NCBI GenBank assembly: GCA_963724135.1
Contig: CAVRTA010000005.1
Span: 186,001 to 250,000, forward strand
DNA length: 64,000 nt
Origin: DATLGB01 sp963724135
GTDB lineage: Bacteria; Actinomycetota; Thermoleophilia; Solirubrobacterales; Solirubrobacteraceae
Reading direction: 5' to 3'
Part shown: in pieces, positions 9,018-17,597 of the stretch
How the letters are laid out: each line of letters starts with the position of its first letter
Numbering within the stretch: the stretch's first letter is position 1
The notes under the pieces: generated by a model
Seen by the model: the letters and a program-made list of their open reading frames with translations, nothing else
Database searches by the model: none
What the model was told of the DNA's origin: nothing
Position numbers and translations under genes: made by a program

Positions 9018-9523
9018 TCCTCGCCGCCGGCGGGGGGAGGCGCTTCGGGGGTCCCAAGCAGCTCGCCGAGATCGACGGGCGCCCCGTGCTGGCGCACGTG
9101 CTCGAGCTGGCCGCGCCGTGGGACCCGCTGGTCGTTCTGGGCGCCTATGCGGACGAGATCCGGCGCCGCGTCGACGTCGGCGACCACATCGTCGTCGGGG
9201 ACTGGGCCGAGGGCCAGTCGGCGTCGCTGCGTGCGGGCGTTGTGGCCGTCGGCGACGTCGATCGCCTCCTCGTCCTCCTCGGCGACATGCCCTTCGTCAC
9301 GCACGCGGCGTGTGAAGCGGTGCTCGCGGCCGATGGCTGCGCACGGGCGACCTACGGCGGCGTCCCCGGACATCCGGTCGTGCTCGACCGCGGCGTGCTG
9401 GCCCGAGTCCCCGAGCTGCGCGGCGACACGGGCGCGCGCGAGCTGCTGGCGGGCTGCGCCCACGTCGAGGCCGCGGATCTGTGCGAGCCGCTCGACATCG
9501 ACCGGCCCGAGGACCTGTTGTGA
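9002..9523 (+). CDS. MobA/MocA-like nucleotidyltransferase
   Basis: 173 residues with the MobA-type Rossmann core: ALILAAGGGRRFGGPKQL (nucleotide binding, Lys), LLGDMPFVT (metal Asp) and GHPVVL, ending PLDIDRPEDLL. This is closest to MocA/NTP-transferase proteins that convert molybdopterin to its cytosine or guanine dinucleotide form, consistent with the Moco genes 3 kb away. Other members transfer nucleotides to sugars or phosphonates, so the substrate is an inference. It overlaps the hydrolase gene upstream and the small downstream gene by 4 bases (GTGA). Confidence 0.85.
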   Translation: MPRALILAAGGGRRFGGPKQLAEIDGRPVLAHVLELAAPWDPLVVLGAYADEIRRRVDVGDHIVVGDWAEGQSASLRAGVVAVGDVDRLLVLLGDMPFVTHAACEAVLAADGCARATYGGVPGHPVVLDRGVLARVPELRGDTGARELLAGCAHVEAADLCEPLDIDRPEDLL

Positions 9524-9723
9524 GTCTCGGTGACTTCAGCTGGACGCAGACCAAGGACGGCGGCGTCCGCATCGCCCATCGCGGGAAGGTCGTCACCACA
9601 CTCGCGGGCGATGCCGCCGCTCGCTTCCGCGCGCGTGCCGAGGGTGCGGACGAGGAGGTCCAGCAGCAGCTCATGGCCCGCGCCACGGGCAACTTCAAAC
9701 GCGGCAACGAGCGCCGCGGATAG
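9520..9723 (+). CDS. Small conserved hypothetical protein
   Basis: 67 residues starting MSLGDFSWTQTKDGGVRIAH and ending NFKRGNERRG. It is basic and soluble, with an N-terminal beta-hairpin-like part (WTQTKDGGVRIAHRGKVVTTL) and a C-terminal helix. The GTG start overlaps the upstream nucleotidyltransferase stop, so it is translationally coupled. I do not recognise a named domain. The pattern is reminiscent of short actinobacterial hypotheticals. It abuts the oppositely oriented thioesterase gene with no gap. Confidence 0.7.
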   Translation: MSLGDFSWTQTKDGGVRIAHRGKVVTTLAGDAAARFRARAEGADEEVQQQLMARATGNFKRGNERRG

Positions 9724-10146
9724 TCAGCCCAGCACCATGCAGGTCGAGGTGCCGTGCGCGTACAGCCTCCCGTCGGCCTCACCGGTGAGCTGCGCCTCCG
9801 CCGTCGCCACGCGCGCGCCCCGGTGCACGACCCGTCCCTCGGCGATCAGGGCCCCGGTGTCGACCTTGATGGCGCGTACGAGATTGACCTTCGTCTCGAG
9901 CGTCCCGTAGGCGCCGTTCTCGCCCAGCGTCGTGTGCACCGCGCAGCCGGTGGCGGAGTCGATCAGCGCCATCGCGACCCCGCCGTGCACGGTCCCCAGC
10001 GGGTTCGTCAGCTCCGGCCCCGTCTCCAGCCGGAAGACGGCCCGGCCCTCGCCGACGTCCACGAGCTCGAAGCCGAGCAGCTCCTGGAAGCGCGCCTTGG
10101 GGACCCGGCCGTCACGGATCGCCTGCATGAGCTCCAGCCCCGTCAC
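9724..10146 (-). CDS. PaaI-type hotdog thioesterase
   Basis: 140 residues with a single hotdog domain. The signature NPLGTVHGGVAMALIDSATG carries the Gly-rich helix start and the His/Asp pair used by PaaI and YdiI-type acyl-CoA thioesterases. The strands VNLVRAIKVDTGALIAEGRVVHRG follow. These enzymes hydrolyse aromatic or medium-chain acyl-CoA esters in the cytoplasm. The gene lies between a convergent small gene and a 9-bp inverted repeat 15 bases upstream of its start. Confidence 0.9.
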   Translation of the reverse strand: MTGLELMQAIRDGRVPKARFQELLGFELVDVGEGRAVFRLETGPELTNPLGTVHGGVAMALIDSATGCAVHTTLGENGAYGTLETKVNLVRAIKVDTGALIAEGRVVHRGARVATAEAQLTGEADGRLYAHGTSTCMVLG

Positions 10147-10160
10147 CCCACCGGCACCCT

Positions 10161-10189
10161 GTCACAAAATGGCCCGTCCCTTTTGTGAC
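10161..10189. repeat. 9-bp inverted repeat GTCACAAAA/TTTTGTGAC
   Basis: Perfect arms GTCACAAAA (10161-10169) and TTTTGTGAC (10181-10189) flank an 11-base spacer. The element fills the gap between the stop of the HNH_repeat gene and the start of the thioesterase gene, both on the minus strand. It may be a terminator-like hairpin for the first or an operator for the second. Confidence 0.7.
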
Positions 10190-10190
10190 G

Positions 10191-10937
10191 TCAGAGCCGG
10201 TCTCGCCAGCGCAGCGCCGCCGCGGCGACGTTTGCGAGCTCCGTGCGCAGCCCGTGGCGGTCCCCGGTGGCGCGCGCCGAGGCCAGCGCCCGCAGCGCGG
10301 CCGCCAGCGGGCCAGGACCGGCGGGCCCCGTCGCAGGCACCGGCTGGGTGGCGCGGCGCAGCGCGTCGGCATCGCGGATCGCGGCGTCGGCCTGGTCGAG
10401 CGCGGCACGCACCCGGGCGTCGGCTTCGCCGACCGCGCGGTCACGTGAGCGGCGCGCCCGTGCGGCACGCTCGTTCGCCAGTCGCGCGCGCCGGCGCGCG
10501 TCGTGCAGCCGCGTCTCGGCGCGCTCGGCGCGCTTGTCGGCCGCCGCCAGCTGACGCTCGAGCGTGCGCACGTCCTCCGCGCCCGCTTCCCGCGGGAGCG
10601 GCGGCTGCGGCGCACGCTGCTCGACATCAGGCCGCGCCGCGCCGGCCGCCCGGCGCGGTCCGGGCCGGGCCGGAGCGAACCCCGCCGCGCGCACGGCAGC
10701 GTCGAACGATCCGCCGTAGGCGCGCTTGACCGCGTTGGTCGACGGCCAGGAGCCGGAGCCGTAGTAGCGCTCCGCCCGCCACTCCTGCGCGCGCCAGCGC
10801 GCCAGCGACGGGTTCCAGTCCGCCGAGCACGGCGGCTCGCCGTAGCGGGCGTTCCACTCGACGATCTTCTCGATGATCTCCTCGCAGGACCAGCGCGTCA
10901 CTCGACGCCCGCCCGCGAGGTGCGCGGACGGGGTCAT
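10191..10937 (-). CDS. HNH_repeat (homing-endonuclease-associated repeat) protein
   Basis: 248 residues. Residues about 14-88 (WSCEEIIEKIVEWNARYGEP through FDAAVRAAGFAP) match the homing-endonuclease-associated repeat, a small DNA-binding helical unit. No HNH or LAGLIDADG nuclease motif is seen. Residues 120-190 form an Arg/Ala-rich coiled coil (LERQLAAADKRAERAETRLH). The protein thus looks like a DNA-binding module on a coiled-coil rod. The true start could be the internal GTG giving VTRWSCEEII. Function unknown. Confidence 0.75.
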   Translation of the reverse strand: MTPSAHLAGGRRVTRWSCEEIIEKIVEWNARYGEPPCSADWNPSLARWRAQEWRAERYYGSGSWPSTNAVKRAYGGSFDAAVRAAGFAPARPGPRRAAGAARPDVEQRAPQPPLPREAGAEDVRTLERQLAAADKRAERAETRLHDARRRARLANERAARARRSRDRAVGEADARVRAALDQADAAIRDADALRRATQPVPATGPAGPGPLAAALRALASARATGDRHGLRTELANVAAAALRWRDRL

Positions 10938-11114
10938 GTGACTGATCCTGTCCGCTAGCTCTCGGGCGTGGTCGGCTGGTTCTTCCAGCGCGCGACGGCA
11001 CCCGTGGCGGGCGTGAGGTCGGCATGCATGAGAACCAGGTGGGTGAACACGGCGCGTCCGAAGGTACCGGACGGCTTGCGATCTGTCGAGGCCGGCAGTG
11101 GGCTCGAACCCGGT

Positions 11115-11669
11115 CTAGGGCCTGGGGGTCATGAAGGCGAGCGCCGTCTCCAGGCCCGGCGCCCGCCGCGCCGTGACGATCTGGCGGCCCGGCTGGACGG
11201 CGGGCCGTGGCGAACCGACGAGCGAGGCCGGCAGCGACGCCAGGTCGTCGACCACGGCCACCAGCCCCCACAACCGCGCCGGATCGGAGCTCTCGGCCAC
11301 CTCCACGATCACGGACCCGAACCGGACGAAGCTCATCGCCACGGGAACCTGCGGCGGGCCGGCTCGGCGGCGCTCGACTCCCCCGGCCCCCACGAGCGCC
11401 GCGACGGTCCGGTCAACGGAGCCGGTGAACACGACGATGTGATCGAGGCCGCGCGAGCCCGCCGCAGCCGGTTGCGCCTCGATCCACTCGGTGCTGATGC
11501 CGTCGACCGACGCCGGACCCGAGCCGGATAGCACCCAGCCGCGCAGCCCGCCCCCCTCCCCGTCAAGGCGGACGACCACGTCGCCGACCCGCGCCGCGCC
11601 GCCCTCGACCTCGAAGCCGAGCGCCGCCCACGGCTCGGGCGCATCCCCGCAGAGCAGCTCGACGATCAC
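11115..11669 (-). CDS. VOC-family (glyoxalase-like) protein
   Basis: 184 residues with two weak VOC halves: GLDHIVVFTGSVDRTVAALVGAGG in the middle is the typical start of a glyoxalase-like module, and FGSVIVEVAESSD is the matching strand. The N-terminal third is divergent. No complete metal site is obvious, so function is unknown. The GTG start is 6 bases from a TATGGT box, predicting a leaderless transcript divergent from the UPF0104 gene. Between its stop and the HNH_repeat gene (10938-11114) I see no gene. Confidence 0.7.
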   Translation of the reverse strand: MIVELLCGDAPEPWAALGFEVEGGAARVGDVVVRLDGEGGGLRGWVLSGSGPASVDGISTEWIEAQPAAAGSRGLDHIVVFTGSVDRTVAALVGAGGVERRRAGPPQVPVAMSFVRFGSVIVEVAESSDPARLWGLVAVVDDLASLPASLVGSPRPAVQPGRQIVTARRAPGLETALAFMTPRP

Positions 11670-11675
11670 CGCGCC

Positions 11676-11685
11676 ACCATAAAGT
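11676..11685. promoter_or_regulatory. Two-way -10 element (VOC gene / UPF0104 gene)
   Basis: ACCATAAAGT contains TAAAGT on the plus strand (10 bases before the GTG at 11696) and TATGGT on the minus strand (6 bases before the GTG at 11669). The two hexamers share the central TA. There is no space for separate conventional promoters. Confidence 0.55.
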
Positions 11686-11695
11686 CCGATCCGAC

Positions 11696-12640
11696 GTGCG
11701 CGGTCGCAGCCTCCAGCTCCTGGGCATCGTCGTGTCGGTCGTGTGCGTCGCCGGCGTCGTCTACTGGGCCGCCCAGCAGCCCGCGCCGCGCTTCCCCGAC
11801 GACGCCCGCCAGTGGCTGTACCTCCTCGGCGCGATCGGCCTGTACGCGCTCAACACCGCCGTCCGCTCCGAGCGCTGGCACCGCCTGCTCCGCGACGACG
11901 GCGCACACCCGCACCGCCGGGACTCCTACGCGCTCACCATCGTGGGCTACACGGGCAACAACATCCTGCCCGCCCGGGCCGGGGACGCGGTGCGAATCCT
12001 CCTGATGGCCCCGCGGGCGCAGACCGGCCGGCGCACCGTCCTGGGCACGCTGCTGGCCGAGCGCCTGCTCGACGTCGTCGTGATCGTGCTGATCTTCGTC
12101 ACCGTCGGCTACGGCATCCTCGACAACGTCGGCGACGGCCAGCTCGAGGTCGTCGCGATCGGGACGGCGGTCGCGATCGCCGGCGCGGTTGCGGCGATCG
12201 TCGCGGTGCGCCGCTCGGAGCGCCTCACGAGCCTCGTCGGCCCGATGCTCTCCTCCACCCGCAACCTCCTCTCCAAGGACGGCGTGCCGCTCGTGACGAT
12301 GTCGTTCGCGATCTGGGTCATCGAGACGTTCGTGTGGATGGCCGTCGGCGCCGCGGCCGGCCTCGACATGAGCCTGCTCGAGGGCCTGTACCTGGTGGCG
12401 CTGGCCAGCGTCTTCAGCCTGATCCCGTCCGGGCCGGCCTACGCCGGCACGCAGGACGCCGCCGCGATCATCGGCATCAAGGCGATCGGTGGCTCGAGCG
12501 CGCTGGCCACGACCTACCTGATCCTGCTGCGCTTCGTCCTCCAGGTCCCTATAACCGTGGCAGGATTGGTATTGCTGGCGGCTCGCTACGGAGGCATCGG
12601 GAAGCTCCGCCGCGCGCGCCTGGAAGAAGCGACGACGTGA
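11696..12640 (+). CDS. UPF0104/AglD-like flippase-associated membrane protein
   Basis: 314 residues with about eight helices, of the lysylphosphatidylglycerol-synthase-TM/UPF0104 family. Typical motifs are present: ALNTAVRSERWHRLL, YTGNNILPARAGDAVRI (the conserved N-x-x-P-x-R-x-G-E/D core), and SLIPSGPAYAGTQDAA. Archaeal and bacterial members work with dolichyl- or polyprenyl-phosphate sugars. The stop overlaps the start of the glycosyltransferase-like gene (GTGA). Together with DUF2298 next door it makes a membrane glycosylation module. Confidence 0.85.
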   Translation: MRGRSLQLLGIVVSVVCVAGVVYWAAQQPAPRFPDDARQWLYLLGAIGLYALNTAVRSERWHRLLRDDGAHPHRRDSYALTIVGYTGNNILPARAGDAVRILLMAPRAQTGRRTVLGTLLAERLLDVVVIVLIFVTVGYGILDNVGDGQLEVVAIGTAVAIAGAVAAIVAVRRSERLTSLVGPMLSSTRNLLSKDGVPLVTMSFAIWVIETFVWMAVGAAAGLDMSLLEGLYLVALASVFSLIPSGPAYAGTQDAAAIIGIKAIGGSSALATTYLILLRFVLQVPITVAGLVLLAARYGGIGKLRRARLEEATT

Positions 12641-14358
12641 CCGAGACCATCACCCGCCGCCGCCAGCTCGCCGACTGGCTGCGTGACCGCGACCGCACCG
12701 AGCTGGCGGTCTGGATCGGCCTCGTCGTGCTCGCGTTCGTCCTGCGCATGTGGGACGTCGGCAGCCGCCCGTTCCACCACGACGAAAGCCAGGACGCGTA
12801 CTTCTCGTACACGTTCTTCAAGGACTTCGACAGCTACCAGTACAACCCGCTGCTGCACGGCCCGGTGCGCTTCTACCTGACGGCCCTCAACTACAGGATC
12901 TTCGGCGACTCCGACTTGACCGCCCGGCTGGCGCCCGCCTACATGGGCACGCTGCTCGTCGCCCTCCCCTACCTTCTGCGCGCCCATCTCGGCCGCGTCG
13001 CCGCGCTCGCCGCCGGGGTGATCCTCGCGGTCAGCCCGAGCCTGTTGTACTTCAGCCGCTTCGCCCGCGAGGACATCTACCTCGCCGCCCTCACGCTGGC
13101 GCTGTTCGTCGCCTGCTTCCGCTTCGTCGAGCGGCCGCGCACGATCACGCTGGCGCTGATCGGCGCCTTGATCTCGCTCTGCTTCGCCACCAAGGAGTCG
13201 GGCCTCGTCCTGGTGGCGTTCGTGGGGATCTTCTTCCTGCTGACCGTGGTCGTGCAGGGGGTCCGCGCCCGCCGCGCGGAGGGCTCGTTCGCCGACGGCG
13301 AGGTGCTGACCGCGATCCGCACCGTCCACTGGTCGGGCTGGGTCTACGGCATCGCGGCGATGCTCGCCGTCTACAGCCTGCTGTTCACCGTCTTCTTCCA
13401 GCACTCCACGTGCACGACGACCGAGTACACGCTGGACGGCAAGGTCGTACCGGCGCACCCGACCTCGTGCCTGAACGCGGTCTTCTACGGCATCGACTAC
13501 TGGCGCGCCCAGCAGGACGTGGGGCGCGGCGGCGACGCGGGCTGGCTGTACGTCGCGATCCTGTTCGGCGAGGAATGGCCGGTGCTGCTGCTCGCCGCGG
13601 TCGGCGCCGTGTTCGCGTTCCTGCGCCCGACGACGCTGCGGCTCTTCCTCGTCTGGATGTTCGTCGACCACGCTCGCCTTCCACTCTGGGGCTCCGAGCG
13701 CTTCGCGTGGCTGGTGGTCCACCCGCTGGTTCCCGCGGTCCTTCTCGCCGGCCTCGGCTTCCAGGCGATCTGGCGGTGGCGACGCAGAATCGGGCGCACC
13801 GCCGCGCTCGCGGCCGTCGCGCTCGGCGCCGCGTACCTCGCGTACGCGAGCTTCTACGCCAACGCCAAGCTCGGCGCCGACCCGCGCTCGCTGCTCGTCT
13901 CGACGCAGTCGAGCGTCCAGGTCAAGGAGGTCTCCGACAGGGTGCTCGCGCTCGCGCGCTCGGAGAAGGCCGCGGGCGAGGAGCCGCCGGGCATCACGAT
14001 CGACTCCAGCCAGGGAGCGACCTTCCCCTATGCCTGGTACTTCCGCGATCAGCAGGTCGGCTACATCGACATGACCACCGACGGCTACGTGCCCAACACG
14101 CCCGTGCTGATCATGACGCTCGAGGCGCGCGACAAGCTCAAGCCCAACCTCTCTGCCTACGAGGGGCGCTCGTTCGACTTCCGCGTCTGGTGGGTCAAGG
14201 ACTACAAGCTCAAGTTCAAGCCCGGGGCCTGGTGGGACTGGTTCACCGAGCACAAGGCCTGGAACGAGACCGGCGGTATGCCCGAGTGGGTCTACTACCG
14301 CCGTGACCTCGGCCCGCCGCCGAAGCTCGAGACCAGGAGCCGGGTGCCCCTGCCCTAG
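12637..14358 (+). CDS. Agl23/TIGR03663-like membrane glycosyltransferase
   Basis: 573 residues. After a short basic N-terminus come about ten helices. The first extracellular loop has SRPFHHDESQDAYFSY, the acidic GT-C catalytic motif, and LLHGPVRFYLTALNYRIFGDS follows. This is the TIGR03663 (Agl23) layout of flippase-associated glycosyltransferases. The C-terminal 180 residues are soluble and probably outside the membrane. It likely uses a polyprenyl-linked sugar; acceptor unknown. The GTG start overlaps the UPF0104 stop. It meets the DUF2298 gene tail to tail with a 4-base overlap. Confidence 0.85.
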   Translation: MTETITRRRQLADWLRDRDRTELAVWIGLVVLAFVLRMWDVGSRPFHHDESQDAYFSYTFFKDFDSYQYNPLLHGPVRFYLTALNYRIFGDSDLTARLAPAYMGTLLVALPYLLRAHLGRVAALAAGVILAVSPSLLYFSRFAREDIYLAALTLALFVACFRFVERPRTITLALIGALISLCFATKESGLVLVAFVGIFFLLTVVVQGVRARRAEGSFADGEVLTAIRTVHWSGWVYGIAAMLAVYSLLFTVFFQHSTCTTTEYTLDGKVVPAHPTSCLNAVFYGIDYWRAQQDVGRGGDAGWLYVAILFGEEWPVLLLAAVGAVFAFLRPTTLRLFLVWMFVDHARLPLWGSERFAWLVVHPLVPAVLLAGLGFQAIWRWRRRIGRTAALAAVALGAAYLAYASFYANAKLGADPRSLLVSTQSSVQVKEVSDRVLALARSEKAAGEEPPGITIDSSQGATFPYAWYFRDQQVGYIDMTTDGYVPNTPVLIMTLEARDKLKPNLSAYEGRSFDFRVWWVKDYKLKFKPGAWWDWFTEHKAWNETGGMPEWVYYRRDLGPPPKLETRSRVPLP

Positions 14359-16513
14359 AAGCGGTAGACGACGGTCCCGTCAGCGGCGAAGGCCTGCTTA
14401 CCGACCTGGGCGAGCGCCCCGATCGTGCCGTAGGTCGTCTGCTCGAGGGGTCCGACGACCGCGTAATCGACGTCGTAGCGGCCGACGAGGTCGTGGACCT
14501 GAGCCGGGTCCTGCGTCGTGTACAGCGTCTGGACGTCCTCGCGCCGCGTCCCGAGCTGGTCGCCGTGGCTCCACTGGAGCTCATGGCCCTGCCAGCCGAG
14601 CACCGTCGGGCGGCCGGTGAAGGTGGAGATGCGCGCGTTGCCGAACGCGCTGTAGTCGTCGCCGACCGCCTCCAGGACGACCGCGTCGCCGGGCAGCTCC
14701 TCGCGGATCCAGTCGATCGCCTTGACGTCGCCCGGCGCGGAGGCGCGCAGCCACTGGCGCCCGTCGATGCGCGGGCCGTCGTCAAGCCCCGCCCTGCGCC
14801 CCGAGGTGCCGACGATCACGTACGTGCAGCGAGATGGCGATCACGATCACCGCGACCCCCAGCCACACCAGACGCGGGACGCGCGGCAGCCACTGCGCGC
14901 GCCGCCGCGAGCGCGACCGCGCCGAAGACCGCCAGCAGCAGCCACGCCTGGTAGCCCATCTTGAAGACGGTGTTCATGCGCTCGAACTGGCCGCCGGAGA
15001 ACTCGTCCGGGACGACGCCGATCTCGGCGCCGAGGATGCACGCGAGCCCCATCGCCGCCAGCGCCCACAGGACCCGCTCGGCGGTGGTGCGGTGGCGCGC
15101 CGCCGCCGCCGCCAGCGCGGCGGCGACGAGCACGAGCGTCACGCCCGCGCCGGCCAGGTTCTGGCGCGCGAACAGCGGGAGCAGCGAACGCCAGCGCGGC
15201 CAGGCCCCAGAACGAAGACCCGCGCAGGGTGGCGCACCGCCAGCAGGGCCGACACGAGCGGCGCGACAAGCAGCCACAGCAGCGCGCCCTCGATCTCGAG
15301 GTGGTGCTTGACGAACTCGCCGAACGGCTCGCGCTGCTCGGCCTTCGTGAAGGCGAAGCCCCTTGGCGTTGGGGTCGAAGTCGAAGATGAACGGCAGCGA
15401 CCAGCACGATGCCGAACCAGACGATCGCCGCCGGTCCATAACAGCGCGGCGCGCCTGCGCCCGGTCGCGTCCGGGCTGGTGACCCAGATCAGCACGGTCA
15501 GCACGAGCAGCGCCGCCATCACCGGCCACGACCACGAGTTGACGCCGTACAGCCAGCCGATCGGCGAGCGCCGCCGCGAACGTCTCCCACGCTGCCGGTG
15601 TTCGAGCGCAGGTCGGGCGGTCCGGCCGTTCCCGCCTGGACGATGAAGCCGAGCGCGAGCAGCGTCAGCGGCACGGCGATGAAGTGCGCGTGCAGGTCGC
15701 CGACCGTCCAGCGAGAAGAACGGCCACTCGTTGATGGTGTTCGGGATCACGCGCGACGGCGCCGAACCAGTCGAAGGCCGACCACTTGCCCTTGGGGTGC
15801 AGGGCGGCCCAGCCGCCGCGCCAGCTGGCCATCAGCGCGAGCAGGACGACGCACCAGCGCGCCGGCGGCGAGCGGGCGGCGGATCGCCAGCCCCTGGCGG
15901 CGGCCGATCTCGGCGAGCGTGGCCGCGGCCGCGAACGCCGTCGTCACCATCAGCGCGAAGATCACCGCGAGCGCGAGGTTGTACCCCGCCGACGGCTCGA
16001 CGCCCGTGAGGCGGATCGCGATGCCCGACCATGTGGTGGCCGAGGTAGTAGTAGTTGACGCTGACGCCCGACATCCACGGGTCGTGCGGCGGGATGTCCG
16101 AGCTCGCCAGCGTCGCGTTGACGAGCATCATGTCCATCGGCTTCTCGGTGGGCGCGTTGACGTCGGCGCTGTAGCCGCCGATCAGCACGGCCAGCAGGAA
16201 GCTGACGACGAACAGCACCTCGGTGGAGATGAACAGGCGGCGCCGGAAGGGGTCCGGCGCGGGCGTCTCGCGGCGGCGCATGTGAACGGCACCGCCGGCG
16301 ACGACGAGCGCGCAGGCGAGCGCCAGCAGGGTCCCGTTGGGCAGACCGAGGCTCCCCAGCATCCACACCAGCCACGCGAGCACCAGCCAGGCGAGTACGC
16401 GGGCGAAGCCGATCCCCGCCCCGGGCAGCCGGCCGAACGCCCGCGCGCGCAAGCGGCACGCCGGCCAGGCCGACCACCTCGAAGAAGAGCAGGAAGCGCA
16501 GGACCGCTGTCAC
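14355..16513 (-). CDS. DUF2298 (Chlor_Arch_YYY) membrane protein, frameshifted
   Basis: Fragments in all three minus frames join into one protein of about 720 residues, the usual length for DUF2298. Recognisable pieces in order: FLLFFEVVGLAGVPL, MDMMLVNATLASSDIPPHDPW, VNYYYLGHHMVG, NTINEWPFFSL, SWSWPVMAALLVLTVLIWV, ERMNTVFKMGYQAW and a C-terminus ending GTVVYRF. At least six single-base shifts interrupt it (for example near 16450, 16030, 15860, 15600, 15380 and 14820). DUF2298 proteins accompany Agl23-type transferases. The start is probably GTG 16513; the upstream TTG collides with the divergent gene. Confidence 0.75.
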
Positions 16514-16533
16514 GGCGCGGGCATACTGCCGCA

Positions 16534-17597
16534 ATGCCGGGCATCTACGAGCAGCTCGCCGACCTTCCGCTGACCATCGACACCTACGAGCTCGAGGGAC
16601 TCGAGCGCGAGGGGGCCCGCTGGACCCGGCGCACGACCGTCTTCCACCTGCGCGGCGGCGGCGAGGAGGGAGTCGGCGAGGACGTCACGTACACGACCGA
16701 GGACCAGGAGCACCAGCAGCGGATCGGGCCGGTCCTGCCGCTCGCCGGAGACTGGACGCTCGACTCCTTCTCGCGGCACCTCGAGACGCTCGACCTCTTC
16801 CACGGCGTGGCGCCGGGCATGCCCGCCTCCCGCGACTACCGGCGCTGGGCGCTCGAGTCGGCGGCGCTGGACCTGGCGCTGCGCCAGGCCGGCGAATCGC
16901 TGCACGGGCGGCTCGGGCGCGAGGCCCGCCCGCTGACGCTTCGGCGTGTCGCTGCGCATCGCCGGCTCCGCGGACCCCGTTCGCGATCGCATCGCCGTCT
17001 ACGGCGACGTCCGCTACAAGATCGACTACGAGGCCGAGTGGACCCCGGAGCTGATCGGCGACCTTGCCGGCACCGGCGCGGTCGACGTCATCGACTTCAA
17101 GGGCGCCTACAAGGGCACGGTCGTCGACGTCGAGACGGTGCCCGAGGTCTACCGGCTGTGCGCGGAGGCGTTCCCGGACGCGTGGCTGGAGGACCCCGAC
17201 CTCACCGACCCCGAGGCCGCTCGAGGTGCTGCGGCCGCACTTCGACCGCGTCACGTGGGACGCGCCGATCCACTCCGTCGACGACATCGTGCGCTTCGGC
17301 ATCGAGCCCAGGGGGCTCAACTGCAAGCCGTCGCGGTTCGGTGCGCTGCAGCGGCTGTTCGACTTCTACGACCACTGCGAGGCGGCCGGGATCGAGCTCT
17401 ACGGCGGCGGTCAGTCCGAGCTGGGGCCGGGTCGCGGCCAGGTGCAGCTGCTGGCGGCGATCTTCCACCCCGGCGGAGCCAACGACGTGGCCCCGCCGGG
17501 CTGGGACTGGGACGACTTCCCGCGCAGCGGCCTCGCCGTCAGCCCGCTGGACCCCGATCCGGACCCGACGGGCTTTCGGCGCCGGGTCGCTACTTGA
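16534..17597 (+). CDS. Enolase-superfamily (mandelate racemase-like) enzyme, frameshifted
   Basis: About 353 residues once two extra bases (near 16937 and 17219) are discounted. The N-terminal capping domain is MPGIYEQLADLPLTIDTYEL. The barrel shows VYGDVRYKIDYEAEW (Lys), VDVIDFKGAYKG, WLEDPDLTD (acidic metal ligands) and GLNCKPSRFGAL (Lys), then GGGQSELGPGRGQVQ. These are the positions of metal ligands and general bases in the enolase superfamily. The substrate is unknown. The start codon lies back to back with the DUF2298 gene; CATACT sits 6 bases before the ATG. Confidence 0.75.

Noticed and set aside
11088..11114. T-loop-like GGGTTCGAGCCC on the minus strand, suggesting a tRNA
   Set aside because: The flanking bases do not form a 5-bp T stem or an acceptor stem, and no D or anticodon arm is present.
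10938..11114. Open minus-strand frame ending WKNQPTTPES
   Set aside because: It has no plausible start codon and no recognised family; too short to support as a gene.
16522..16534. A fifth two-way -10 element between DUF2298 and the enolase-superfamily gene
   Set aside because: CATACT/GTATGC is near the right place but does not fit TANNNT on either strand, and both starts are uncertain.
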